Source of the DNA: Flavobacteriales bacterium
Lineage (GTDB): Bacteria; Bacteroidota; Bacteroidia; CAIKAF01
Assembly: GCA_022402535.1 (NCBI GenBank)
Contig: JAKRSD010000028.1
Span: forward strand, 1-64,000
Direction of reading: 5' to 3'
Length of the DNA: 64,000 nt
The notes beneath the pieces were generated by a model that worked only from the letters and a program-made list of their open reading frames with translations, searched no databases and had not been told where the DNA came from. Both the position numbers and the translations under genes were made by a program. Shown one piece after another: positions 28,612-36,429 of the stretch. Each line of letters starts with the position of its first letter. The stretch's first letter is position 1.

Positions 28612-29457
28612 TTATTTTAATAAGCTAACCACCAATTCAGCTGCAGCAGCACCTGAATTTTGTTGTTGCCCGGTTATTAAATTACCGTCTTGTATGGCAT
28701 ATGATGAAAAAGGCGCTGCCACTTTAAACGTTGTTCCAGTTATTTTTTTTGCTTCTTCTTCAATTCTGTAGGGTTGAATCTTTTGGCCTACCGCCTGATC
28801 AGCATATTCTTCTTCGGCATCTGCAAAACCGGTCCACGTTTTCCCCGCTACCAATAATTCACCATTCGATTTTTTGGCTTCTAACAACAACGTGGTAGAA
28901 TGACACACTGCCGCAGAGGGTTTTCCGGCTTCATAAAAAGAAACAAAAAGTTTTTCCAGCTCTTTATTACCGCGGAAAGTGTACATAGGGCCCTGACCGC
29001 CTACTAAGAAAATGGCCACATATTCGTTGTGGTTTACTTCGGTTATTTTTTTTGTGTTTTCCAGCATGGCATTAAATTCGGGTTTCTGCATATAACCCAA
29101 AGAAATAATATCATGGGCTGAGTATCCGCTGGCATCGGTAGGATTAGAATAACCGTCCATTTCTAATTTTCCGCCCTCGGTGGAAACCAATTCAATTTCG
29201 AAACCCGCTTCCTGAAAAACACGCATGGGATGTGTTAACTCGGCTGCCCAAAATCCGATAGGCCAGCCTGTCTGTTTGGAAACTGACGGTGAACTTGCCA
29301 CCATTAAGATTTTTCCTTTTGATGGCATGCCATGCACATGTACGTAATTGTTTACTTCTTTCATTTTTATATTGTTTTTATCTGTTTTTCCTTGTTGGGC
29401 AACGGCACTATTTATCGTAAGGATAACCATTGCCGAAAAAATAATGGATGATTTCAT
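28612..29457 (-). CDS. exported DJ-1/PfpI-family protein (Hsp31/glyoxalase III-like)
   Basis: 281 residues. A clear signal peptide (ending NSAVAQ) precedes a DJ-1/PfpI domain. The nucleophile elbow is AAVCHSTT near residue 186, with the neighbouring His, and Glu in WAAELTHP near residue 70 is the conserved acid of the Hsp31 type. Hsp31-like proteins convert methylglyoxal to lactate or act as chaperones, but they are normally cytoplasmic. A periplasmic location is the odd point. It is the first gene of the five-gene operon and diverges from the HxlR-type regulator, so it is the most likely direct target. Confidence 0.75.
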   Translation of the reverse strand: MKSSIIFSAMVILTINSAVAQQGKTDKNNIKMKEVNNYVHVHGMPSKGKILMVASSPSVSKQTGWPIGFWAAELTHPMRVFQEAGFEIELVSTEGGKLEMDGYSNPTDASGYSAHDIISLGYMQKPEFNAMLENTKKITEVNHNEYVAIFLVGGQGPMYTFRGNKELEKLFVSFYEAGKPSAAVCHSTTLLLEAKKSNGELLVAGKTWTGFADAEEEYADQAVGQKIQPYRIEEEAKKITGTTFKVAAPFSSYAIQDGNLITGQQQNSGAAAAELVVSLLK

Positions 29458-29490
29458 TTTCTTGATTTTTAAAATTTATGGCAAATGTGA

Positions 29491-29538
29491 GTGTATATGG
29501 TATATTTGCACTTATACTTACTTATAATAGTGATACAC
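29491..29538. promoter_or_regulatory. divergent control region with inverted repeats, candidate HxlR operator
   Basis: The 121 bp between the divergent genes holds GTGTAT (29491-29496) and its inverse ATACAC (29533-29538), an inner imperfect dyad from CACTTATA to TAATAGTG (29509-29532), and a TATATTTG box for the HxlR gene (29501-29508). HxlR-family regulators bind AT-rich dyads of this size between divergent promoters. Confidence 0.45.
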
Positions 29539-29578
29539 ACTTTTAAGAAAGTATCAATAATATCAATACATTCAGAAG

Positions 29579-29938
29579 ATGCCCGAATTTCTTTACAACA
29601 ATAAACTCTATTATAATCCGGTAGAATTTGCTATGGATAGAATAGGCGGAACCTGGAAAATGCCTATTTTATGGCGTTTAAAGGATAAAGTAATGCGCTA
29701 TGGGGAACTCAAGAAAGATATTCCCAGAATAACACACAAAATGCTTACCACCCAGCTTAGAGAATTAGAAGAAGAAGGATTCATCAATAGAGAAGTTTTT
29801 CCGGTTGTGCCTCCTAAGGTCGAGTACTCTATTACACCACGGGGTAAAAGAGCAATACTAATTATTGATACGATTCGAAATTATGGATTGGAGTTGATGG
29901 ATGAGTTTGGTGTACAGCATGCTACACCCAAAAATTGA
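29579..29938 (+). CDS. HxlR-family transcriptional regulator without cysteine
   Basis: 119 residues, a winged-helix protein. AMDRIGGTWKMPILWRL (residues 18-34) and LTTQLRELEEEGFINREVF (about 57-75) are the family hallmarks: a first helix and the DNA-recognition helix with wing. Many HxlR regulators sense quinones, aldehydes or disulfide stress through a Cys just before the first motif, in a CPVE sequence. Here that position is Asn (NPVEFAM) and the whole protein has no cysteine, so thiol sensing is excluded. The ligand is unknown. It likely controls itself and the divergent operon. Confidence 0.85.
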   Translation: MPEFLYNNKLYYNPVEFAMDRIGGTWKMPILWRLKDKVMRYGELKKDIPRITHKMLTTQLRELEEEGFINREVFPVVPPKVEYSITPRGKRAILIIDTIRNYGLELMDEFGVQHATPKN

Positions 29939-29957
29939 AACAAATGCATGTTGGATT

Positions 29958-30953
29958 TTATTTTAAAAAATCGGCAATTGCTTCCAAAACCTGCTTAGGA
30001 CTTATATTGTTCCCACAATTGAAATGCCCGAGCGGGCATTCTTTTTTGCCGTGAATTCCGCAGGGGCGGCAGTTCAGTTTTTCTTGGGTTTCAATAATAA
30101 TCTGCCTGTCTGACAAGGGTGTGAAGCCAAATTCGGGAATAGTGGAACAGAAAATTTCGGCAACCGGAGCATTTACTGCTGAAGCCAGATGCACGGGTCC
30201 GCTGTCGTTTGAAAGGGTGAGTGTTGCCTGAGCAATCAATGCGGCAGATTCCAACAGGGAATATTTTCCGCCGGCATTTACGGCCTCCACACCCGATTGG
30301 GATATAATTTCCTCACAAAGGGCTTTATCTCCTTTTCCGCCAATGAGAACCGGCGTTATATGTTTGGGCAATAATTGAAGCAGTTCGCTCCAATAGGCTG
30401 TGGGCCACTGTTTGGTTTTCCAAACCGAAGCAGGTGCCAGGCATATGTAAGGAGAGTCCATATATACTTTTTTCCGCTCTTCTTCGCCGGGATAAAGCCT
30501 GGGCTTTTTCAGCATAGCGCCCAACCCCTTGAGCAATGAAAAATTACGCTCTGTTTCGTGCAGATTTTCGTTCATGCTGTGAGCATAAGAACGGCTATAT
30601 AAAAAGGAGAGGGGATTGGAGGAAAAACCGCGAATTTCTTTGGCTTGGGATAATCCCGCCAATACCCCCGAAGAGGCATAACGCTGCAGGTTAATCACTA
30701 AATCGTATTTCTTTTTTCGGATGCTGCGAAGCAGGCGGAACAGCCCAGCCCATTTGTTTTCGTGTTTATCAAATGTGAGCACTTCCAAAAGATAGGGATG
30801 TCCTTTGAAGAGTCCTTCGTTTCCTTTGCGTACCAAATACGAAAGTTTTGCTTCGGGGTAGCGTTCGTGCAGGCTTTCCAATACGGCGGTACCCAATATG
30901 GCATCGCCGGTGAATGCGGTCTGAATGACCAAAATATGTTGAAACTCGTTCAC
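29958..30953 (-). CDS. family 9 glycosyltransferase (heptosyltransferase-like)
   Basis: 331 residues. The N-terminal ILVIQTAFTGDAILGTAVLE and the C-terminal TLTLSNDSGPVHLASAVNAP are the acceptor and nucleotide-heptose binding motifs of the WaaC/WaaF family. A cysteine-rich tail (CRPCGIHGKKECPLGHFNC) is common in Bacteroidota members. The enzyme should add heptose or a related sugar to the LPS core at the inner membrane. The start is a GTG at 30953 that overlaps the dapD stop, so the genes are coupled. It fits with the sugar-nucleotide enzyme two genes upstream. Confidence 0.85.
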   Translation of the reverse strand: MNEFQHILVIQTAFTGDAILGTAVLESLHERYPEAKLSYLVRKGNEGLFKGHPYLLEVLTFDKHENKWAGLFRLLRSIRKKKYDLVINLQRYASSGVLAGLSQAKEIRGFSSNPLSFLYSRSYAHSMNENLHETERNFSLLKGLGAMLKKPRLYPGEEERKKVYMDSPYICLAPASVWKTKQWPTAYWSELLQLLPKHITPVLIGGKGDKALCEEIISQSGVEAVNAGGKYSLLESAALIAQATLTLSNDSGPVHLASAVNAPVAEIFCSTIPEFGFTPLSDRQIIIETQEKLNCRPCGIHGKKECPLGHFNCGNNISPKQVLEAIADFLK

Positions 30954-31771
30954 TAAACGGCTACGTTATGATCGCGAAGGGCATCATTGAGCGAAGTTTT
31001 CAGGTCGGTCGATTCTTTTCGTTTGCCGATAATGAGGGCACAGGGCACCTGAAATTCGCCGGCAGGAAATTTTTTGGTGTACGAACCCGGAATCACCACG
31101 CTGCGCTCGGGAACTTCGCCTTTGTATTCCACCGGTTCGCTGCCTGTAACATCAATGATTTTGGTAGATTTTGTAATCACCACATTAGCACCCAGAACAG
31201 CTTCTTTTTTAATGTGGGCACCTTCTACCACAATGCAGCGCGAGCCGATAAAACATCCGTCTTCAATGATAACCGGTGAGGCCTGAACCGGCTCCAGCAC
31301 ACCACCCAAACCCACACCACCGCTGAGGTGTACGTTTTTGCCCACCTGTGCGCAGGAACCCACGGTGGCCCAGGTGTCTACCATGGTGCCCGAATCTACA
31401 TAAGCTCCGATGTTTACATACGAAGGCATCAGAATTACCCCGGAATTGATAAATGAACCGTAACGGGCAACGGCATGGGGAACCACGCGAACGCCCAATT
31501 CGGCATAATTTCTTTTCAGTTTGATTTTATCATGAAATTCAAACGGACCCACTTCAAACGTCTGCATTTTCTGTATGGGAAAATACAGGATTACCGCCTT
31601 TTTAATCCATTCGTTTACCGTCCATCCGTTTTCTCCGGGCTCCGCCACACGGATTTTTCCTTCGTCCAACATTTCCACCACTTCGCGTACGCTCAGACGG
31701 TATTCATTGTCTTCGAGCAGTTCCCGGTGATCCCAGATTCGTTCAATGCGGTGTTTGAGTGTTTCAAGCAT
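30953..31771 (-). CDS. dapD: 2,3,4,5-tetrahydropyridine-2,6-dicarboxylate N-succinyltransferase
   Basis: 272 residues from the ATG at 31771. It is a left-handed beta-helix acyltransferase of the succinylase branch of lysine and diaminopimelate synthesis. The hexapeptide-repeat core covers about residues 100-215 (MPSYVNIGAYVDSGTMVDTW is the start of the typical trimer core). A wider frame starting at 31801 adds an unlikely 10 residues. It lies 4 bp after the three-domain sugar enzyme and overlaps the glycosyltransferase, an unusual place for a lysine gene. Confidence 0.92.
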   Translation of the reverse strand: MLETLKHRIERIWDHRELLEDNEYRLSVREVVEMLDEGKIRVAEPGENGWTVNEWIKKAVILYFPIQKMQTFEVGPFEFHDKIKLKRNYAELGVRVVPHAVARYGSFINSGVILMPSYVNIGAYVDSGTMVDTWATVGSCAQVGKNVHLSGGVGLGGVLEPVQASPVIIEDGCFIGSRCIVVEGAHIKKEAVLGANVVITKSTKIIDVTGSEPVEYKGEVPERSVVIPGSYTKKFPAGEFQVPCALIIGKRKESTDLKTSLNDALRDHNVAV

Positions 31772-31775
31772 ATGT

Positions 31776-33656
31776 TTAATTTTTAATGTGAATATCGGCA
31801 AATTGGGCAGACGCCGCTATGATTTCGCATTCTTCCGAAAGGCGCTTGCTGTAAAGTTTTTCCGCTTCATTCTCCGATACGCCCTTCCAACGGTAAAATT
31901 GCATGAACCGTTTTTTGCGCTCTGCTTCATCCTGCGAAACAAATAAGCAGATATCCGAAAGGTTGCGCAGGGTTTCGGAACTCAGCAGCAGGGCACCTTC
32001 CAGAATAATCAAATCCTGATTGTTATAATGATACGTTACTTCTTCTTTTAAGCCGCGGGTTTTGCTGTCGTATTTCAGCACTTTTACGGGTTCGCGGTTA
32101 AACAGCAGGTTCATATCCTTTACAAAACTTTTCAGACGGAATCTTTTTTCCACGGATTCTTCTCCGGTGCGGTTTTCCAGCGGCATAATCCAGTCATCGG
32201 CATTGATACGGAGTACCTGCAGTCCATTCTTCTGAAATTGAATTTTTAAGTAGGAGGCCAGCATGCTTTTCCCGGCACGGGCCTGTCCGGAAATAAGCAA
32301 AACAAAAGGTTTGTGCGCCTGCGGATATTCGGTGTATCTTAAATATAAATCCTGAAAAGTGGGTAAAAAGGGTTCATTCAGGATGAAATCTACGGCTTCT
32401 TCCAGGTTTTCGACCATAAAATCAGGCTCACTTTTCAGGTCGGAACAGCCTTTGCCTGAACGCACACCCAGGGTAACACATCCTGCATTTTTTCCCGCTT
32501 CTTTGTCCCGGTCGCTGTCTCCGATCATAAAACTTTGTTGCAGATCGATATGGAATTCTTTTGCCGCACGGAGCAGCATGCCCGGTTTGGGTTTTCGGCA
32601 GCTGCAATCTATTTTATAAGCCGGGTTTTCTTCCGGGAAACCTTTGTCCGGATGGTGCGGACAATAATACACGGCATCCGTTTTAGCGCCCGATTCGCCC
32701 AGCTGCCATTCCATTTTATTGTGAATAATCCGCAGTTCTTCTTCAGTGCAAAGATTTCGTGCCACGGCAGATTGATTGGTTACCACAATGGCCGCATAAT
32801 CGCTTTTATTTATTTTTTTGATGGCAGATGCCGTAAAGGGATATAATTCAAATTCATCGGGCGATTTAATAAAATCAGTGTCTTCATTAATGACTCCGTC
32901 TCTGTCCAAAAAAATGGCTTTCTGCGGATTGCGATAATTTTTTCGCTCCACTTTTCCCGAAAGAATATCCTTTTCCACTGAACCGATTCGGTCTGGAGTT
33001 CCCATATCTTTCAGATATTCAGTGGTATTATAGGCAAACGCAGGAATGTGATTAATCAGTTTGGGGAAGATGTCTTTCCCGAAATCCTGTTTTTTGTTTT
33101 TTTCAATAAATGAAATCACCTTCGGCGAGAAGAGATACACCGCTGCATTCACCAGATTTCTGTAGTACTTTCCGGGAATGTGCGGTTTCGCATAAAAATG
33201 TGTGATTTTTCCGTTTTCGTCGCAATCCAATAAGTCACTGTCGTATGGATGATCGTTGGGATGCACAACCAGCGTAGCCGCAGATTTTTTTGTCTGATGG
33301 AAATTAACCAGTTTTTCAAGATCCAACGAAAAAATCACATCGGCGTATAACACCAGAAAATCTTCATTGAGAATGGATTGTAATTCAGGGAAAATGCCGG
33401 CAGTTCCCAAAGGTTCGGGTTCTTCTACATACGAAATGGATAACCCCCATTTTTCGCCGTTTCCGGCAAATTTGCGGATTTGGTTTCCCAAATGGTTAAT
33501 GGTAAGGATAACTTCGCGAAATCCTTGTGCAGCAAGCAATTCAAACTGATGTTCGAGCACAGGTTTTCCGGCCACCGGAATCAGTGGTTTGGGGATTTCT
33601 CCCGTCAGGTGTTGTAGGCGTGTTCCTTTTCCGCCGGCAATGATTACGGTTTTCAA
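31776..33656 (-). CDS. three-domain fusion: sugar-1-phosphate nucleotidyltransferase, HAD-IIIA phosphatase (GmhB-like), P-loop kinase
   Basis: 626 residues from a TTG start whose product begins MKTVIIAGGKGTRL. Domain 1 (about 1-235) is a nucleotidyltransferase with GGKGTRL, PKPLIPVAGKP and YADV. Domain 2 (about 245-400) is a HAD-IIIA phosphatase: FLDRDGVINED is the nucleophile motif, TNQS the second, CPHHP...CSCRKP the zinc site of GmhB, and GDSDRD the third. Domain 3 (about 430-626) has Walker A SGQARAGKSML and a uridine-kinase-like lid. The set matches the kinase, phosphatase and guanylyltransferase steps of GDP-D-glycero-D-manno-heptose synthesis. N-terminal pairing of the first two domains is known; the third domain is less familiar. 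The heptose role is inferred from GmhB motifs and the glycosyltransferase. Confidence 0.8.
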   Translation of the reverse strand: MKTVIIAGGKGTRLQHLTGEIPKPLIPVAGKPVLEHQFELLAAQGFREVILTINHLGNQIRKFAGNGEKWGLSISYVEEPEPLGTAGIFPELQSILNEDFLVLYADVIFSLDLEKLVNFHQTKKSAATLVVHPNDHPYDSDLLDCDENGKITHFYAKPHIPGKYYRNLVNAAVYLFSPKVISFIEKNKKQDFGKDIFPKLINHIPAFAYNTTEYLKDMGTPDRIGSVEKDILSGKVERKNYRNPQKAIFLDRDGVINEDTDFIKSPDEFELYPFTASAIKKINKSDYAAIVVTNQSAVARNLCTEEELRIIHNKMEWQLGESGAKTDAVYYCPHHPDKGFPEENPAYKIDCSCRKPKPGMLLRAAKEFHIDLQQSFMIGDSDRDKEAGKNAGCVTLGVRSGKGCSDLKSEPDFMVENLEEAVDFILNEPFLPTFQDLYLRYTEYPQAHKPFVLLISGQARAGKSMLASYLKIQFQKNGLQVLRINADDWIMPLENRTGEESVEKRFRLKSFVKDMNLLFNREPVKVLKYDSKTRGLKEEVTYHYNNQDLIILEGALLLSSETLRNLSDICLFVSQDEAERKKRFMQFYRWKGVSENEAEKLYSKRLSEECEIIAASAQFADIHIKN

Positions 33657-33663
33657 AGCGAAA

Positions 33664-33671
33664 CAAAGATA
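33664..33671 (-). promoter_or_regulatory. TAnnTTTG -7 box directly before the TTG start
   Basis: TATCTTTG on the minus strand ends only 8 bp before the TTG start at 33656. If used, the mRNA would begin at or next to the start codon. No -33 box at the correct spacing. Confidence 0.3.
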
Positions 33672-33812
33672 ACTTCCCCGGAACAATATGGCAGTCTGCC
33701 GGGCATTTATGTATCGCTATTTTAACAGAGGATGGTGAAACCTTCTGTAAATAAGTAGGTTTTATTTGTGAAGCGCGTATAAGATTTCATTTCGGTATTC
33801 CGTTTGTAACGG

Positions 33813-33820
33813 TAACTTTG
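33813..33820 (+). promoter_or_regulatory. TAnnTTTG -7 box upstream of the YwqK-like gene
   Basis: TAACTTTG lies 16 bp before the ATG at 33837. A TTTC at 33790-33793 is a poor but correctly placed -33 match. Confidence 0.45.
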
Positions 33821-33836
33821 CATATCGTATTCAAGC

Positions 33837-34583
33837 ATGAAAAAAGCAATCTTATTTGGGTTTATTCTCTCGGGTTTTATTCTGACGGCAGGAGCTCAGA
33901 CCGATATTAATAAAACAGACGCAAACAAACGTAAACAGGGAATTTGGAAAGCCTATCACGATAATGGTAAATTGAAGTTTGAGGGTACGTATAAAAACGA
34001 TTTACCGACAGGCGTTTTTAAACACTATTACGATTCAGGGGTTTTAAGAGCCGTGATGACGTATGCGGCTGACGGAAAAACCTGTGATGCCGTTGTGTAT
34101 TCCGAAATAGGTCAGAAAGCCGGAGAAGGCAAATATGTGGACAAGAAAAAACATGGCGAATGGAAATTTTACGATGATTCTTTGAAGCTCAGATCTGTAG
34201 AACAATATCAATTCGGGAAAAAACATGGGTTTTGGAAGATTTTTTATCCATCAGGGAAAACGCTGGAAGAAATTGAATACAAAAACGACAAGCGCGAAGG
34301 GGTATGGAAACAATACTATCCCGACGGAACCACTCAGACATCGGCCATTTTTGTGAATGATGAACTGAACGGACCCGCAAAATACTTCCACACCAACGGC
34401 AAACCCGAAGCGGCCGGAATGTATCAGAACGGACTGAAAGTGGGATGGTGGTCAAAGTATGATTTGAACGGCATTCAAAAAGAACGCATAGAATATAAAG
34501 AAGGCTTACCCGTAGGGAAAAACCTTTATAAAAAAGAAGATAAACCGATAAAAGTAGAAACACCCGATGGCACAAAAGAGTAG
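33837..34583 (+). CDS. exported YwqK/MORN-type repeat protein
   Basis: 248 residues. The signal peptide ends LTAGAQ. About nine repeats of roughly 23 residues follow, of the form GxWKxYHDNGKLKxEGxYKN, the MORN-like pattern of the YwqK family. In firmicutes YwqK is the antitoxin in a polymorphic toxin pair, but in Bacteroidota such exported proteins are widespread and usually have no toxin partner. None is present here. The end overlaps mnmA by 17 bp, so the genes are co-transcribed. The role is unknown. Confidence 0.75.
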   Translation: MKKAILFGFILSGFILTAGAQTDINKTDANKRKQGIWKAYHDNGKLKFEGTYKNDLPTGVFKHYYDSGVLRAVMTYAADGKTCDAVVYSEIGQKAGEGKYVDKKKHGEWKFYDDSLKLRSVEQYQFGKKHGFWKIFYPSGKTLEEIEYKNDKREGVWKQYYPDGTTQTSAIFVNDELNGPAKYFHTNGKPEAAGMYQNGLKVGWWSKYDLNGIQKERIEYKEGLPVGKNLYKKEDKPIKVETPDGTKE

Positions 34584-35652
34584 AGTTTTGGTAGCTATGA
34601 GCGGCGGATTGGACAGTTCCGTTACGGCGCTTATGCTTCACGAACAGGGCTACGAGGTAATTGGAATTACCATGAAAACATGGGATTATGCCACATCGGG
34701 AGGAGAACGGAAAACCACCGGATGCTGTAGTCTTGACGATATTAATGATGCCCGCGCCTTAGCGGTTGATAAAGGATTTCCGCACTATATACTGGATATA
34801 CGCGAAGAATTTGGCGAGTACATCATTGAAAATTTCACCCACGAATATCTTGCCGGAAGAACACCTAATCCCTGTGTGCTCTGTAATACCCATATCAAAT
34901 GGGATGCACTGCTCAAGCGGGCGGATAAATTAGGCTGCGAATTTATAGCCACGGGGCATTATGCCAACGTGCGCCACGAGAACGGCCGCTATATCGTATC
35001 CAAAGGGATTGACGAAAGCAAAGACCAATCGTATGTTTTATGGGGGCTGAAACAGGAAGCCCTGGCGCGTACCTTGTTTCCCATGGGTAAATTTCACAAA
35101 ACCGAAATTCGCCAGATGGCGTTCGATTACGGTTATACTTCGCTGGCTAAAAAAGCGGAGAGTTATGAAATCTGTTTTATTCCGGATAATGATTACCGCG
35201 GATTTTTGAAACGCAGGGTACCCGAATTGGAAGCTCAGGTTGCCGGAGGTAATTTTGTGGATACACAGGGTAATATCATCGGTAAACACGAAGGATATCC
35301 TTTTTATACCATTGGACAGCGTAAAGGGTTGGGACAGGCTTTCGGTCGTCCCGTTTTTGTTACCCATATCGATCCGCAAACCAATACGGTTACCTTGGGC
35401 GATGAAGAGGATTTGGACAGCGGAGAACTATATGTTCGTGATGTGAATTTTGGGAAATATGCTCAGATAACCGACGGGATGGAAGTAACGGCAAAAATTC
35501 GTTACAAAGATGCCGGTTCAGCTTGTGTATTGTACCACGAGGGCAATATGTTGAGGGCACATTTTCCGGTAAAAGTAAAAGCGGTTACCCCCGGACAATC
35601 GGCTGTGTTTTACGAAGGAAACGATGTAATTGCCGGAGGCTTTATTGTCTGA
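34567..35652 (+). CDS. mnmA: tRNA-uridine 2-sulfurtransferase
   Basis: 361 residues. It thiolates U34 of Lys, Glu and Gln tRNAs. The PP-loop ATP site is SGGLDSSVTA near residue 14; NPCVLCNTHIKW gives the first catalytic Cys (near 105) and SYEICFIPD the second (near 205). Both are kept, as is the C-terminal beta-barrel. The start lies 17 bp inside the preceding YwqK-like gene. No tRNA gene is nearby. Confidence 0.95.
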   Translation: MAQKSRVLVAMSGGLDSSVTALMLHEQGYEVIGITMKTWDYATSGGERKTTGCCSLDDINDARALAVDKGFPHYILDIREEFGEYIIENFTHEYLAGRTPNPCVLCNTHIKWDALLKRADKLGCEFIATGHYANVRHENGRYIVSKGIDESKDQSYVLWGLKQEALARTLFPMGKFHKTEIRQMAFDYGYTSLAKKAESYEICFIPDNDYRGFLKRRVPELEAQVAGGNFVDTQGNIIGKHEGYPFYTIGQRKGLGQAFGRPVFVTHIDPQTNTVTLGDEEDLDSGELYVRDVNFGKYAQITDGMEVTAKIRYKDAGSACVLYHEGNMLRAHFPVKVKAVTPGQSAVFYEGNDVIAGGFIV

Positions 35653-35700
35653 GAGTTCCATTCAAATAATTTTGTAGTTTCGCACACGAAGTAATTTCCG

Positions 35701-36429
35701 ATGAAACAGATCTTTATACCTTTTGCGGTCAGTGTCCTTTTTCTTTCCTCCCTTCCGGGCTGTAAAAAAGATACGGGACCTCAACCCGATCAGCATGAAT
35801 ATTATCAGCCTGTACAGATTGGAAATTGGTTCCGCTATTCCATAGATTCCGTGTATTATGAAGGGAATTCGAACACGCCTGCAGGAAGTGTAACCTATTC
35901 GCAGATTGAAAGCTATGACACTGATGTACCCAATGCCGCGGGGAAATTAGAAACCCGAATCAAATTGGAGCGCATTGATGCTCTTCCACGCAGAGTGGTG
36001 GGTTTTTCTTATGTTCAACGTTTTTACAACGCTTCAAAAGGGGAATATACAATTGAGCGCACCGATAACGGAGTACGTTATCTGCTATTTAAGGCTCCGG
36101 CCATTGTTACAGATACCTTTAACCGCAATAGTAAAAACATACTTCCGCCTGAAGTTTGGAGCAATTTTGCAGTAGGTGTTTCGGGTGGCGGTGCCGGCGG
36201 TAATTATGATTACACTTTGCGTATTGTGAAAGAAGAACGTGCGGATTCGCTGATGATAATCAATGATTTTGAGCTGTACGCATTCAACGTAGGTTTGTAT
36301 TATAAAGAACGTACCTACATCACAGGCCGTACCGATGTGCCCAATTGGGAAAATATTCCGGTGATGCAGCGGATTGCATCGGGTTTTTCGTACAAAAAAG
36401 TGCTGGTAGATAAAGGAACCATCCAATAA
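35701..36429 (+). CDS. lipoprotein of unknown function (tandem paralogue 1)
   Basis: 242 residues. The signal ends in LPGCKK, a lipobox. The mature protein opens with YYQPVQIGNWFRYSIDSVYYEG and is mainly beta-structured. It shares this opening and the closing pattern (RIASGFSYKKVLVDKG) with the next gene, so the two are paralogues. The stop overlaps the next start by one base (TAATG). No catalytic motif is seen. Confidence 0.6.
   Translation: MKQIFIPFAVSVLFLSSLPGCKKDTGPQPDQHEYYQPVQIGNWFRYSIDSVYYEGNSNTPAGSVTYSQIESYDTDVPNAAGKLETRIKLERIDALPRRVVGFSYVQRFYNASKGEYTIERTDNGVRYLLFKAPAIVTDTFNRNSKNILPPEVWSNFAVGVSGGGAGGNYDYTLRIVKEERADSLMIINDFELYAFNVGLYYKERTYITGRTDVPNWENIPVMQRIASGFSYKKVLVDKGTIQ

Noticed and set aside
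33837-34583. YwqK-like gene as antitoxin of a toxin pair
   Set aside because: There is a signal peptide and no toxin gene beside it; mnmA follows with overlap, so a toxin-antitoxin reading is not supported.
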